Assembly (NCBI GenBank): GCA_934216615.1
Contig: CAKQCB010000009.1
Location: forward strand, 1 to 64,000
Direction of reading: 5' to 3'
Length of the DNA stretch: 64,000 nt
Source of the DNA: an uncultured Anaerolineae bacterium
GTDB lineage: Bacteria > Chloroflexota > Anaerolineae > Aggregatilineales > Phototrophicaceae
Positions within the stretch are counted from its first letter, which is position 1. Every line of letters begins with the position of its first letter. This document shows, in pieces, positions 1 through 8,655 of this stretch. The notes beneath the pieces were generated by a model. The model saw only the letters and a program-made list of their open reading frames with translations. It did no database searches and had not been told where the DNA came from. Both the position numbers and the translations under genes were made by a program.

Positions 1-58
1 CGAGTTCCTGTCTTGAGTTGGATTCTCTGGTCGCTCGCTTGTTGCTTCTCTCTCTCAC
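1..58 (-). CDS. Possible N-terminus of a gene running off the left edge
   Basis: On the minus strand a GTG codon at 58-56 opens a frame without stops to the window edge (19 codons). The peptide is rich in Arg, Ser, Asn and Glu. It lies about 50 bases downstream of a good promoter (117-145), which is the main reason to list it. The upstream AGAG is only a weak ribosome site. I do not recognise the product; a basic, polar N-terminus would fit a ribosomal or translation protein but nothing proves that. The sequence left of the window is needed. Confidence 0.25.
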   Translation of the reverse strand, partial: MRERSNKRATRESNSRQEL

Positions 59-116
59 ATCTCTGTTGTTAAGGTGCATTTAACAAAGCCAACTGGTTGT
101 TCGCTCGATGTATATC

Positions 117-145
117 AGGATATCAGGGCTGTAAAAGCCTGTCAA
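117..145 (-). promoter_or_regulatory. Sigma70-type promoter reading out of the left edge
   Basis: Minus strand TTGACA (145-140), a 17-base spacer, then TATCCT (122-117). The -35 is perfect and the -10 matches four of six. It points toward the partial reading frame at the left edge. Bases 121-153 around it can also fold, with TATCAGG and CCTGATA as outer arms. Confidence 0.45.
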
Positions 146-186
146 GCCTGATACTGACAAATTTCACAAACCAAATTTAAACTCAT

Positions 187-220
187 TTGGGATATTTGGG
201 ATATGTCGCAAATATCCCAA
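187..220. repeat. 12-bp perfect inverted repeat
   Basis: TTGGGATATTTG (187-198) and its exact complement (209-220) are separated by ten bases. It lies between the promoter that reads left and the terminator of the SH3 protein gene. The rest of the first 310 bases shows no supported gene apart from the possible partial one at the edge. The repeat could be an operator for the leftward promoter or a remnant terminator; it has no T-tract on either side. Confidence 0.4.
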
Positions 221-248
221 TGATTTACTTAAAAAGAGTGAAAACACA

Positions 249-283
249 AGAGCTTTCGCCCTATTACATAGGGCGAAAGCTCT
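249..283 (-). terminator. Terminator of the SH3 protein gene
   Basis: Sixteen-base perfect arms (249-264 and 268-283) with a three-base loop lie 28 bases beyond the stop codon of the SH3 protein gene. On the minus strand the stem is followed by a T-rich stretch. Confidence 0.8.
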
Positions 284-310
284 CTTAAAATATATACGTA
301 TTGTTAGATT

Positions 311-1834
311 TTAGTTAGCGCGTGGAAGTGTTGCGTTGATCGTCCATTGTACATAGGTGGCTGAACCGCCTGTTGCACGTACCCGCACTGCCCCCGTATC
401 AGAATCTGCATTCACACGGCGAATGTAGGTCTGTCCACAAGTGAAGGTTTGACCACTCGCTACAAACTGGATGTATTCAGTTCCAGTACCTGAGCATGAG
501 AAGCTCAAGATGAGATCAGCAAGCCCGCCCGGAAGCGCCGCATTATTATTCAACCCATTTGCATTGTAGCTGACGACATCTTCGGTATCGCCATCGGGGT
601 AGGAAACCACTTCGCTGATGCTCGCCGCACTATCCAAATTGACGTTGAGTACGTAGTTGGAATCTGGCGGTGCAATTTGCGCAGCTTGTGTCGCTGTAGG
701 TGGAATAATTGTTTCGGTGGGTGGAGCAATGGGTTGAGTTGCTGTGGGTTGAACACCTTGTTCAAGCGTAGCAGTTGGAGCACCACCTTGTAGCTGTGTC
801 GCCGTTGGCTGAACAGGTGCGACTGTTGGTTGTGCAGGCCCTTGCCCTGAAGTGCCACCAGAAACGAGGGGTAAGTTTCCGCACGGCCCATTTAAGGAAA
901 TCACTGATTGAAAAATGAACCCTACCCCAAAGTTCGTTTGTACTTGAACCCAACCAGTCCCAGTGGTGCCGATAACAGGCACGGAACTTCCACCCGGTAA
1001 GGAACCCAAGATGTTAAAGTCTGTCCCTGCCCCTGTACGAACATTCACGGTGCCACCCGTTTGGGCAACACAGGTATTCGCTGGTGGTTGTGAAATGACT
1101 TGCGTCGGCGCAGGTGGGTTTATCGTTGTAATAGTGGGCGCACTTCCGCAAGATGTCCCTAAACTCACATCGACCGCACCTGTTGAATCAAGATTGACAC
1201 CCGTCACAACAGCTGAAATCACCGAATCCGTTGGAGCAATATAGAAACAAGCAAGGTCTAGATTATTGGCTGCCCCTGCCAGCGCTCCACTTCCATCAAA
1301 TAATGAAAATTGATAGGCAGTTGCGTTACTGCGGCTGATGGTGACAGAGGTGCTAGAAGTTGTACTTCCTGTAAATTGAATGATTTGCGGGGTTAATCCA
1401 GAAACATTCATTTGGTTGGACGAACCTAACCCAACCGTGACGGCAGAAGCCGCATTAACTGAATTAAATGAGATTAAATAATCCCCAAAACCACCCCCAA
1501 CAAGAATGCTATGCACACCCGATTCTGTTAGACGCGCAGAAACAAGTGCGCTTCCATCCACTTGAGGCAAACTCACTGCAATATTTTGTTGTGTAGGATT
1601 TTGTAGAGAGGCGGATAGATTCATCCCAGAGGCTAAACCAACGAGACGAATTTGTACTAAATCCCCTGTTGATCCCGAAAAAGCGAATATTCCGATGGGT
1701 AACTCTGATGAAAGTGACGAAACTTGAGCGCTACCCGGTACGAGTAAAGTTAAATTTTGGGCGTGAGTAGCAATAAATGGAACTATAGCAAATAAAAGTG
1801 TAAAAAAAACTAATGATAAACGCTTAAATATCAT
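311..1834 (-). CDS. Secreted SH3-domain protein
   Basis: 507 aa. Residues 1-26 form a signal peptide ending in an ATHAQ-type cleavage site, so the protein is exported. Residues 27-230 are beta-rich and Ser/Thr-rich, resembling the ligand-free pre-peptidase-like domains seen in other secreted proteins here. Residues 255-318 are a bacterial SH3 domain (VNVRTGAGTDF, then a GWVQVQ strand), bounded by two cysteines. Residues 334-392 are a low-complexity linker with repeated PTATQ units. Residues 393-507 are a second beta-rich domain with a cysteine pair. SH3b domains usually bind cell wall or other peptides; the target here is unknown. It is transcribed alone, with its own -10 (1895-1900) and terminator. 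Confidence 0.8.
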   Translation of the reverse strand: MIFKRLSLVFFTLLFAIVPFIATHAQNLTLLVPGSAQVSSLSSELPIGIFAFSGSTGDLVQIRLVGLASGMNLSASLQNPTQQNIAVSLPQVDGSALVSARLTESGVHSILVGGGFGDYLISFNSVNAASAVTVGLGSSNQMNVSGLTPQIIQFTGSTTSSTSVTISRSNATAYQFSLFDGSGALAGAANNLDLACFYIAPTDSVISAVVTGVNLDSTGAVDVSLGTSCGSAPTITTINPPAPTQVISQPPANTCVAQTGGTVNVRTGAGTDFNILGSLPGGSSVPVIGTTGTGWVQVQTNFGVGFIFQSVISLNGPCGNLPLVSGGTSGQGPAQPTVAPVQPTATQLQGGAPTATLEQGVQPTATQPIAPPTETIIPPTATQAAQIAPPDSNYVLNVNLDSAASISEVVSYPDGDTEDVVSYNANGLNNNAALPGGLADLILSFSCSGTGTEYIQFVASGQTFTCGQTYIRRVNADSDTGAVRVRATGGSATYVQWTINATLPRAN

Positions 1835-1894
1835 TATGTGCTGCTCCTATTTCATAATAAAATGGCCAAATACGCGAAGTAGCGCATAAACCTT

Positions 1895-1900
1895 ATTATA
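1895..1900 (-). promoter_or_regulatory. Candidate -10 of the SH3 protein gene
   Basis: A perfect TATAAT on the minus strand, about 60 bases upstream of the start codon. No convincing -35 is seen at 16-18 bases, so this is a single-element call. Confidence 0.35.
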
Positions 1901-1974
1901 GACAGCAATACTCAGATGGCTATTATATTCCTACTCCAAATATAAAACTTTTGTAAAAATATAGTTATAAATAA

Positions 1975-2001
1975 AAACGACCTGTATTGAACAAGTCGTT
2001 T
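1975..2001 (-). terminator. Terminator of the AI-2E family gene
   Basis: Arms 1975-1985 and 1991-2001 pair over 11 bases on the minus-strand RNA, one of them a G-U, and are followed by TTTTTATTTA. It lies 33 bases past the stop codon of the neighbouring membrane protein gene. Confidence 0.75.
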
Positions 2002-2033
2002 TTAAATGGTTTTGAGATATGTAGCGTATTGTT

Positions 2034-3215
2034 TTATACCATATCCGGTAGTAGTTCGTCGTCCGTGAGGATGCCCGTTTTTTCCTCAACGACCACAACA
2101 TCATTACTTTTATCGCCTAACATATCTTTGATATATACTTCCCGCACAATCACCAAAACAATAGCGGTGATTTGTACAGCAAGCATCAACCCAAGAAAGC
2201 CAAGAAATGCGCCACAAATAATCTGTCCCAATAAAATTGCAATCGGTGGAATATTGACGCTACCAGCGATGAGCAAGGGCGAGACGATTTGGCTTTGCAG
2301 GAAGGATGCGCCGTAAACAATCAACACGATCCAGCCGAGCGAGTCGGGCGCTTGGATCACCCCTACCGCAATCGCCGGAATCAACGTCAACATCGGGCCG
2401 AAGTTCGGGATGAACGAGAGGATACCGGCTAATACACCCAATGCAGCCGCTTGCTCAATGCCCAAAATCGCCAAGAAGAACCACGTCACTACGCCTACAA
2501 ACCCCATAGAGACGATGGTCGTTTTCATCAAACTGCGAAGGGTTAAATCTAACCGCCCGAAGATTTCTTCTACACGAGGGCGATACCACACAGGGAACAT
2601 GCGCACAGCGCCACGCATATAGCCTTCTGGGTCTGCAAGAAGATACAAGCTCAAGAAAACGACGACGAGCAAGCTCAACAAAACGTCCGCCACACCGCCG
2701 ATCACAGGAATGACAGTCCCGCCAATTTGCCCAAGTGATTGCGCAATTTGAGGGCCTAAATCTTCTAAAAGCATAGCGATACTGGCGGCATTCTCGCCCC
2801 CGCTAATATTTAATAAAAAGTCTCCAACAATCGGAATATTCTGATACTGTTGACGTGCTTCCTCAGTTTGTAATTCCGTTAAAAGCCGTTGGAAACCTTC
2901 AGGGATGAGCTGTGTCAGTAAGACATCAAACTGGGCGATCAGCTCTGGCAACGCCACAGAGAATAAAATAGCAACAATCAGTAAGATCAATAACAGCGAC
3001 AACAACGTCGCCAGCCCTCGACTAAGGCCAAGTCGTATAAAAAACCGTACGGGCAGTGTAAATACCACCACTAAGATGATGGACGCCAGCATCAGCATTA
3101 AAACACCACGAACGATCCACGCACCGACGAGGATAATTGCCGTCAAAAAGGCAATTAAAACCCATCGTGTGGTAGACCCCCCTGGGGAGGAGAATCCCTG
3201 TTGTATGATTGTCAT
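2034..3215 (-). CDS. AI-2E family transporter (PF01594 type)
   Basis: 393 aa, a usual length for the family. There are about seven membrane helices: a closely spaced pair near residues 18-55, one near 60-80, one near 155-190, and a C-terminal block of helices from about 230 to 360. Between them is a polar region (about 85-150) carrying the amphipathic stretch typical of these proteins. The C-terminal 30 residues are acidic and cytoplasmic. Family members include TqsA (AI-2 export) and sodium/proton exchangers, so the substrate cannot be assigned from the sequence. It has its own terminator; the AmaP-like gene upstream is 70 bases away on the same strand and may be co-transcribed. Confidence 0.85.
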   Translation of the reverse strand: MTIIQQGFSSPGGSTTRWVLIAFLTAIILVGAWIVRGVLMLMLASIILVVVFTLPVRFFIRLGLSRGLATLLSLLLILLIVAILFSVALPELIAQFDVLLTQLIPEGFQRLLTELQTEEARQQYQNIPIVGDFLLNISGGENAASIAMLLEDLGPQIAQSLGQIGGTVIPVIGGVADVLLSLLVVVFLSLYLLADPEGYMRGAVRMFPVWYRPRVEEIFGRLDLTLRSLMKTTIVSMGFVGVVTWFFLAILGIEQAAALGVLAGILSFIPNFGPMLTLIPAIAVGVIQAPDSLGWIVLIVYGASFLQSQIVSPLLIAGSVNIPPIAILLGQIICGAFLGFLGLMLAVQITAIVLVIVREVYIKDMLGDKSNDVVVVEEKTGILTDDELLPDMV

Positions 3216-3285
3216 TTAGGTCTTTCTCTTGTCCATTCCAATGTTAACAAGAAGATTAACACGCAAATTACATCAAAGATACGCA

Positions 3286-3945
3286 TTACTTGAATAAATT
3301 CTCATCATCTTCAGGTGGTGTGATGACAGGTGTCGAGCTTGGCGGTTCTACAACGACAGGCTCAATCTCTATCTCAGGTTCATCCGGCGTCGTTACGATG
3401 ATGGGTTCTTTCAAGGGTTCAACGGGCTTGGTTCCCTGCGATGCTAATTCAATATGAACGCGCGGGCGACCTGCCAATTGCAACCCCAATTGTTTTGTGA
3501 CCACCTGCTTAATGGTACGGTCAATCTCAGCATGTTTTTCGGGAATATTGATCGCGTTATTCACGAGTTTGATGTTCAACTCAATATCGGCACGCCCATT
3601 AAGCGCTTTGACTTCCCCCGTCACATCCTGAATCCCTTGCAAAGCGGCAATGGATTGCACCACACGGTCACGGGTAGATTCCACGCTGATATCGGATAAC
3701 AGCCCGCTTGCTTTCACGACCAGTCCGCTGGTGACATGGCGATCATTGCGAATCACCGCATAGACCAATAACGCGATGATCACATCAATGACAACGACGG
3801 CAATCAAACGCAGTATTGGCGATGTTCCATTGATGGTTCCCAGAACATTTGCCAACGTATCTGGCGCAAGAATGATCAGGGTAATCACAATGACCAATAA
3901 CGCACCAATGATTAAGACCATGATTCGATTTAGCAGTTTCATCAT
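3286..3945 (-). CDS. AmaP-like membrane protein (Asp23-anchor related)
   Basis: 219 aa. Two membrane helices (about 7-29 and 44-65) are followed by a 110-residue cytoplasmic alpha/beta domain and an acidic, proline-rich tail from about 175. This order, together with the segment around ESTRDRVVQSI and the LNIKLV strand, matches the alkaline-shock membrane anchor AmaP. In Firmicutes AmaP tethers Asp23 to the membrane and takes part in cell-envelope stress. No asp23 gene is seen in the window, so the partner is unknown. The start follows CTCCT on the complementary strand, a clear ribosome site just upstream. Confidence 0.7.
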   Translation of the reverse strand: MMKLLNRIMVLIIGALLVIVITLIILAPDTLANVLGTINGTSPILRLIAVVVIDVIIALLVYAVIRNDRHVTSGLVVKASGLLSDISVESTRDRVVQSIAALQGIQDVTGEVKALNGRADIELNIKLVNNAINIPEKHAEIDRTIKQVVTKQLGLQLAGRPRVHIELASQGTKPVEPLKEPIIVTTPDEPEIEIEPVVVEPPSSTPVITPPEDDENLFK

Positions 3946-4059
3946 TACTCCTCAATGTTACACATTTGAATACATGAATTTCATCGACGCATAACATTGC
4001 GATAATTATAACATTCTATAAAACGCAGTAAATCGAATCCTACGTGATACTCACCTATT

Positions 4060-4068
4060 TGTTATAAT
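4060..4068 (+). promoter_or_regulatory. Extended -10 promoter for the F420-type oxidoreductase
   Basis: TGTTATAAT, a TGn extension joined to a perfect TATAAT, about 60 bases upstream of the start codon. No -35 is obvious, as expected for an extended -10 promoter. Confidence 0.5.
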
Positions 4069-4126
4069 CCCCGCTGCTTACTTAAGATAGGTTACCCATT
4101 TAAATTTTTCTTTTTGTGGAGGGGTC

Positions 4127-5146
4127 ATGAAATTTGATGTCACGATATTTCCGGATAATCTAAACAATGCGGCGAGCATCGCGCGACATGTCGAATCCCT
4201 TGGGTTTAGCGGGCTATGGACATCAGAAACGGCACATAACCCCTTCTTCCCCATCACCCATGCTGCCAGCGTCACCCAAAACATCCTGTTAGGCACCGCA
4301 GTAGCGATTGCCTTCCCGCGTAGTCCCATGGTGATGGCACAATTGGCATGGGACCTCGCCGAACAATCCAATGGGCGGTTTGTATTGGGGCTTGGCACCC
4401 AAGTGAAACAACACATCACCAAACGATTCAGCACCGAATGGGTCGCGCCTGTTCCGCGCTTACGTGAATACATCGAATCGATGCGTGCTATTTGGAAAAC
4501 CTTTCAGGAAAACGCATCTTTACGCTATGGGGGCGAACATTATCGGTTTACGTTGATGACCCCATTTTTTAACCCAGGGCCAATCGAGCATCCTGAAATT
4601 CCGATTTATATCGCCGGTGTGAATGAAGGGCTTTGTCGGCTGGCGGGTGAAGTCTGCGAAGGCTTTCATGTCCATTCGTTCCATACACCGCGTTATCTGC
4701 GTGAACTCATCATCCCCGCCATTGAACAGGGCGCGCAAAGTCAAGGGCGGACGCGAAAAGATGTTTCGCTCAACTGCGCCGTGTTTGTGGTGACAGGCAA
4801 AACCCAAGATGAAATTCGCGACAATACGGGTTTTGTCCGTTCACAAGTGGCTTTTTACGCCAGCACCCCCAGTTATAGCCCAGTAATGGCGATGCACGGT
4901 TGGCAAGATTTACACGAACAGCTCAACAAAATGTCTCGCGAAGGGCGCTGGTCTGAAATGGGTGACCTGATTAGTGACGACATCCTCCAAGAATTTGCGG
5001 TGATCGCCCCTGAAGAAGATTTGCCCTACGCAGTCAAAGAACGCTATGAAGGCTTACTAGATCGTGTGGGTTATTACTTCCCCTATCAATACCAAGATGG
5101 AAGTAAACAATCTCTTTGGGAAGCGGCGGCCAAAGCCTTTGCCTAA
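4127..5146 (+). CDS. LLM-class F420-dependent oxidoreductase (TIGR03617-like)
   Basis: 339 aa. The protein has the luciferase-like monooxygenase fold: an N-terminal MKFDVTI strand, GFSGLWTSE near residue 25-33, a GTAVAIAF strand, and the GRFVLGLGTQVKQH block near 85-98 that is diagnostic of this F420-binding subgroup. Such enzymes use coenzyme F420 or FMN to oxidise or reduce small organic substrates; the substrate is not predictable. A ribosome site GGAGGGG lies 4-10 bases upstream of the ATG. It is followed 90 bases downstream by a dipeptidase on the same strand, with no terminator between. Confidence 0.85.
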   Translation: MKFDVTIFPDNLNNAASIARHVESLGFSGLWTSETAHNPFFPITHAASVTQNILLGTAVAIAFPRSPMVMAQLAWDLAEQSNGRFVLGLGTQVKQHITKRFSTEWVAPVPRLREYIESMRAIWKTFQENASLRYGGEHYRFTLMTPFFNPGPIEHPEIPIYIAGVNEGLCRLAGEVCEGFHVHSFHTPRYLRELIIPAIEQGAQSQGRTRKDVSLNCAVFVVTGKTQDEIRDNTGFVRSQVAFYASTPSYSPVMAMHGWQDLHEQLNKMSREGRWSEMGDLISDDILQEFAVIAPEEDLPYAVKERYEGLLDRVGYYFPYQYQDGSKQSLWEAAAKAFA

Positions 5147-5235
5147 AATAAGTCCTATACAGTGGCACTTTTAGGTTGATGCAACACAGGTTAGAGTAAT
5201 AAACAGTAATCTCGCTTAAATTTAAGGATACGGGT

Positions 5236-6621
5236 ATGACAAACGCTCACGTTGATGCCGCACTTCAATATGCCAAAGAACATGGGGAAACATTTCGCGC
5301 TGAACTGCGTGATCTGATTCGTATTCCCTGCATTAGCACCTTGCCTGAACACAATGAAGATTTACGTCGCGCCGCCGACTGGGTCGCCAACAGCATGAAA
5401 GCCGCAGGGCTGGAAAATGTCGCGGTGATGGAAACGGGCGGTCATCCTGTCGTGTATGCCGACTGGCTCCATGCGGAAGGTGCGCCCACCATTTTGGTCT
5501 ACGGGCATTATGATGTTCAGCCTGCGGATAAAGAGGAAGATGGATGGACATACGATCCATTTGAACCTATCGAAGTAGACGGCAAAATCTACGCGCGCGG
5601 TTCTTCGGATGACAAAGGTCAAATGTACGCTCACATCAAAGCGGCTGAAGCCTTCCTCAAAACAGGCGCACTACCTGTCAACCTGAAGTTCATGATCGAA
5701 GGTGAAGAAGAACGCGGTTCGAAAAACCTGAGCGCGTTTGTCAAAGCCAACACCGAACTGCTCAAGGCCGATGCTTGCGTCATCTCTGATACGGGCATGG
5801 ATTCGATGGATGAACCCGTCATTTGCTACAGCGTGCGCGGGTTGACCTACATGCAGTTAGATATTCAAGGCCCGAAAGAAGATTTGCATAGTGGTGGCTT
5901 CGGCGGTGCGGTACATAACCCTGCCCTCGCCTTGGCACAGATGATCTCAAAATTCCACAATGCCGATAATAGCGTTGCCGTCCCGGGCTTCTATGACGAC
6001 GTGCTTCCCTTGAGTGATGAAGAACGCGCTGAAATCAAAAAGACGGAAATGACCGAAGCCGATCTCAAGAACCTCACAGGCATCACATCACCTTGGGGGG
6101 AAGAAGGTTACAGCATTACAGAACGCATTGGCGGAAGACCTACGTTAGAAATCAATGGGTTGTTGAGCGGTTTCACGGGTGTGGGCGGAAAGACAGTGCT
6201 TCCTGCCAAAGCGATGGCAAAGATCAGCTGTCGGTTGGTCGGTAATCAAGACCCGATCAAGATTTACGAGTTGATCAAAGCGTATGTTGCGGAAATCACC
6301 CCACCGGGGATTCATGCAGAACTGCAATTGCTCGACGCGGCCGAAGCTGTCGTGATCGATTACAGCAATGAGTATATCCAAGCCGCGGTACGCGCGTATG
6401 CTAAAGGATGGGGCGGCAAACCTGCCGTCTTTAAGCGTGGCGGTGGGACATTACCTGTCGTTGCCGACTTGCGTAAAGTTCTGAATCTGCCCGTTGTGTT
6501 GATGGGTTTTGGCCTGCCTACCGATGGCGCACACGGCCCCGACGAACACTATCACATTGAGCGTTTCCACAAAGGGATTGATACCACCATCAATTTCTAT
6601 AACGAAGTCACACAAAAATAA
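5236..6621 (+). CDS. M20 family dipeptidase/metallohydrolase
   Basis: 461 aa, the normal length for the M20 dipeptidase/carnosinase-like group. Metal and catalytic motifs are complete: YGHYDVQP (first metal His and catalytic Asp), RGSSDDKGQ (bridging Asp), EGEEERGS (general base Glu pair) and DLHSGGFGG of the lid region. The C-terminal metal His lies in GAHGPDEHYH. It cleaves dipeptides or removes acyl groups from amino acids in the cytoplasm. No signal peptide is present. The upstream AAGGAT is a fair ribosome site. A strong bidirectional hairpin closes the transcript. Confidence 0.92.
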   Translation: MTNAHVDAALQYAKEHGETFRAELRDLIRIPCISTLPEHNEDLRRAADWVANSMKAAGLENVAVMETGGHPVVYADWLHAEGAPTILVYGHYDVQPADKEEDGWTYDPFEPIEVDGKIYARGSSDDKGQMYAHIKAAEAFLKTGALPVNLKFMIEGEEERGSKNLSAFVKANTELLKADACVISDTGMDSMDEPVICYSVRGLTYMQLDIQGPKEDLHSGGFGGAVHNPALALAQMISKFHNADNSVAVPGFYDDVLPLSDEERAEIKKTEMTEADLKNLTGITSPWGEEGYSITERIGGRPTLEINGLLSGFTGVGGKTVLPAKAMAKISCRLVGNQDPIKIYELIKAYVAEITPPGIHAELQLLDAAEAVVIDYSNEYIQAAVRAYAKGWGGKPAVFKRGGGTLPVVADLRKVLNLPVVLMGFGLPTDGAHGPDEHYHIERFHKGIDTTINFYNEVTQK

Positions 6622-6628
6622 TCGCATC

Positions 6629-6666
6629 AAAAAAGAGTGAGGGGTGTCTATCCCTCACTCTTTTTT
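6629..6666. terminator. Bidirectional terminator between the dipeptidase and GH18-like genes
   Basis: Fifteen-base perfect arms (6629-6643, 6652-6666) begin with an A-run and end with a T-run. It therefore serves the plus-strand dipeptidase and the minus-strand yqeY-pgpH-ybeY operon. Confidence 0.9.
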
Positions 6667-6669
6667 GAT

Positions 6670-8100
6670 TTATGAACCGTCTACAACCCACGTTCGGAAT
6701 TGTGCCCACTCATCTTCGTCAGTCGTCCAGCCTGCATAGATGGCTGCGCCCGTCACCACAGAAGCGGCTGAGCCAGCATCTTGTAAGCCTTGACGATAGC
6801 CCAACGCGGCAGAAGCGATATTCTCGACTAAGGGATCATGTCCCGGGGGTTCTGCGTCATAGGTAGGCATCCCCATTATGATGTTGGTACCGCCCAACGG
6901 TGCGACTGCTTCGGCGAAGGCTTGGACTTGATAAGCGAACCATTCGGCATAATCTGTCGAAGAACTTAACCCGCTGTTGTAAGCCATGATCGCCATTTCA
7001 TCGACGAGGAGGGCGACACTCTGTTTATAGTCGTATTCCCAAATCGTGCCGGGGACAATCAGCGGTGGGACAGGAATATCTACTGTGACAGGACTCCAAT
7101 CCGGCGGGACCGCGATGCTAACGCGCACATCTTCGCCGACGGTATTGCGAACCGCACGCAGGGTATTCAAGAAATTCTCATCGCCCGTAAAGACCATTTC
7201 GATGTTCAAAAATACAGAATCAAACCCAAATTCATTCACAACTTGCGCCGAAAAATCGGCGATCTGCTGTTGAATTGCGGGGTTATCCATACGATAGCCG
7301 GACTCCACTGTTTCGACAGGGAAACTCACCCATCCGTACATTTCGAGTTCAGGATACGCTTCTTTTAATTGTTGTACAAAGCCACGAACGCGCGGGAAGT
7401 TCGCCGTCCCACGCCATGTAAGATCATCCTGCAACCAGCTCACCCACGCATAAACTTGACCGATTTGATGGTCACGCAGGTGCTGAGCATACGCCTCAAT
7501 CGTCTCAGGCGTATGGATTTCATACGTCCATTCTGTGCCGATCCAAACCGCGTTCGGCATCGCAACTACGGGATCATTTCTAAAGCGCCCTAGCACGTTC
7601 ACGATGATGACGATCAGCACTAACGAAATGATCACGATCATGCCGTATCGCGGAATACGCGGGTCTAAATTCGGAATCGCAGGCAAACTAGGTGGTTTAA
7701 ACCTACCGCCCCCCTTCCCGCTGGTTTCCCCGGGACGGCTCACCATCCCCGGGCGGCTGCGTTCTCTTTGACGTTCACGCGCTGTCTTTTTATTCCCGCG
7801 TCGGCTAGGACGTACAGGGGTGGTATCCTGTTCTTTAAACGGGTCATAACTCATGGCGACTGGCGTGGTTTTATCCTCTTGAAGTGTCCAGATAGAGGTT
7901 GATGTCGTCACCCCATATGGGGGTACTTGTTCCCAAAGAGGGCGTGTCACATCCTCTTGATATTCAGGGGGATAATAAGGGGCGTCACCCACTTCAGCAT
8001 CAAGATAGTCGTCACTATTTCCGTAATACGGCTCATTCGGCTGGGATGGATATTCTTCAAAAGAATCATCACCGTCATAAGGCGGAAATTTGTCGTTCAT
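6670..8100 (-). CDS. Membrane-anchored GH18-like protein with altered catalytic motif
   Basis: 476 aa. Residues 1-150 are a cytoplasmic, charged and proline-rich region with an acidic start and a very basic stretch (about 98-120). A single helix (152-171) follows, and residues 184-476 lie outside. The outer part reads as a TIM barrel of glycoside hydrolase 18 type, related to spore-germination YaaH-like enzymes: VYAWVSW, MYGWVSF, the barrel-strand motif FDSVFLNIE (293-301) and MAIMAYN. In active GH18 enzymes the strand motif is FDGxxxDxE; here Glu301 is kept but the preceding Asp is Asn299. Activity is therefore uncertain; carbohydrate binding is possible. Last gene of the yqeY operon, 21 bases after a dgkA-like gene. 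Confidence 0.65.
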   Translation of the reverse strand: MNDKFPPYDGDDSFEEYPSQPNEPYYGNSDDYLDAEVGDAPYYPPEYQEDVTRPLWEQVPPYGVTTSTSIWTLQEDKTTPVAMSYDPFKEQDTTPVRPSRRGNKKTARERQRERSRPGMVSRPGETSGKGGGRFKPPSLPAIPNLDPRIPRYGMIVIISLVLIVIIVNVLGRFRNDPVVAMPNAVWIGTEWTYEIHTPETIEAYAQHLRDHQIGQVYAWVSWLQDDLTWRGTANFPRVRGFVQQLKEAYPELEMYGWVSFPVETVESGYRMDNPAIQQQIADFSAQVVNEFGFDSVFLNIEMVFTGDENFLNTLRAVRNTVGEDVRVSIAVPPDWSPVTVDIPVPPLIVPGTIWEYDYKQSVALLVDEMAIMAYNSGLSSSTDYAEWFAYQVQAFAEAVAPLGGTNIIMGMPTYDAEPPGHDPLVENIASAALGYRQGLQDAGSAASVVTGAAIYAGWTTDEDEWAQFRTWVVDGS

Positions 8101-8121
8101 GCCAGTCTGTTTCCTATCCTG

Positions 8122-8637
8122 TTAACCTACATTCAAACGATCTAGTAAACGCGGGAGCAAGATCAACATGACGATAATGACAAACACTATTGAACTCACT
8201 AACGCCGCAGTCGAAGCAACATCTTTACCAATTTTTGCCATCGGGTGCGGGTCATCTCCAGAAGCCAAATTGATGGCGGCCTCAATAGCGGTGTTCAAGC
8301 TCTCAGTAATCCAAACACTGCCCAAAGCTAAGACCAACAACCCCCAACTAAATGTGCCTATTTGCAACCACAACCCCACAATCACCGTGATGATGGTTGT
8401 GACAGTAGCAAATTGAATACTCTGTTCACGCACTAAAATATAGATCAACCCTGCAACGGCAAACTTGGCGCTTTTCAGACGGTTACTGTTCTTTTTTGTA
8501 TCTTCACCGGTGTCGATCTTCACAGTTCCTAAAATGGATTGTTCAAGGACTTGCCCATCTTTCGTGACTAAAACATCTTCTTTGTTCACTTCTGTTTCAG
8601 GCGATGCGGAGCTAGTGTTCTGTTCAGTTTCAGCCAT
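8122..8637 (-). CDS. DgkA-like undecaprenol/diacylglycerol kinase, N-terminally extended
   Basis: 171 aa. Residues 1-55 are a polar extension not usual for the family. The rest holds three to four membrane helices with the kinase motif ESLNTAIEAAINL (112-124) and KIGKDVAS (135-142). Glu112, Asn115, Glu119 and the Lys-Asp pair 138-139 match the active site of integral-membrane lipid kinases, which phosphorylate undecaprenol or diacylglycerol with ATP. The family's usual Asp after the second Glu is Asn123. It is a paralogue of the gene just upstream (18 bases away). Confidence 0.8.
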   Translation of the reverse strand: MAETEQNTSSASPETEVNKEDVLVTKDGQVLEQSILGTVKIDTGEDTKKNSNRLKSAKFAVAGLIYILVREQSIQFATVTTIITVIVGLWLQIGTFSWGLLVLALGSVWITESLNTAIEAAINLASGDDPHPMAKIGKDVASTAALVSSIVFVIIVMLILLPRLLDRLNVG

Positions 8638-8655
8638 GATTTGATCCTCTATGTA

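Noticed and set aside
1..58. Assigning the left-edge frame to translation initiation factor IF-3
   Set aside because: Only 19 basic, polar residues are visible; no conserved motif supports the name.
963..1244. Open frames opposite to the SH3 gene and similar long antisense frames across the window
   Set aside because: They are shadows of real genes: low-complexity peptides, no ribosome sites and no conserved motifs.
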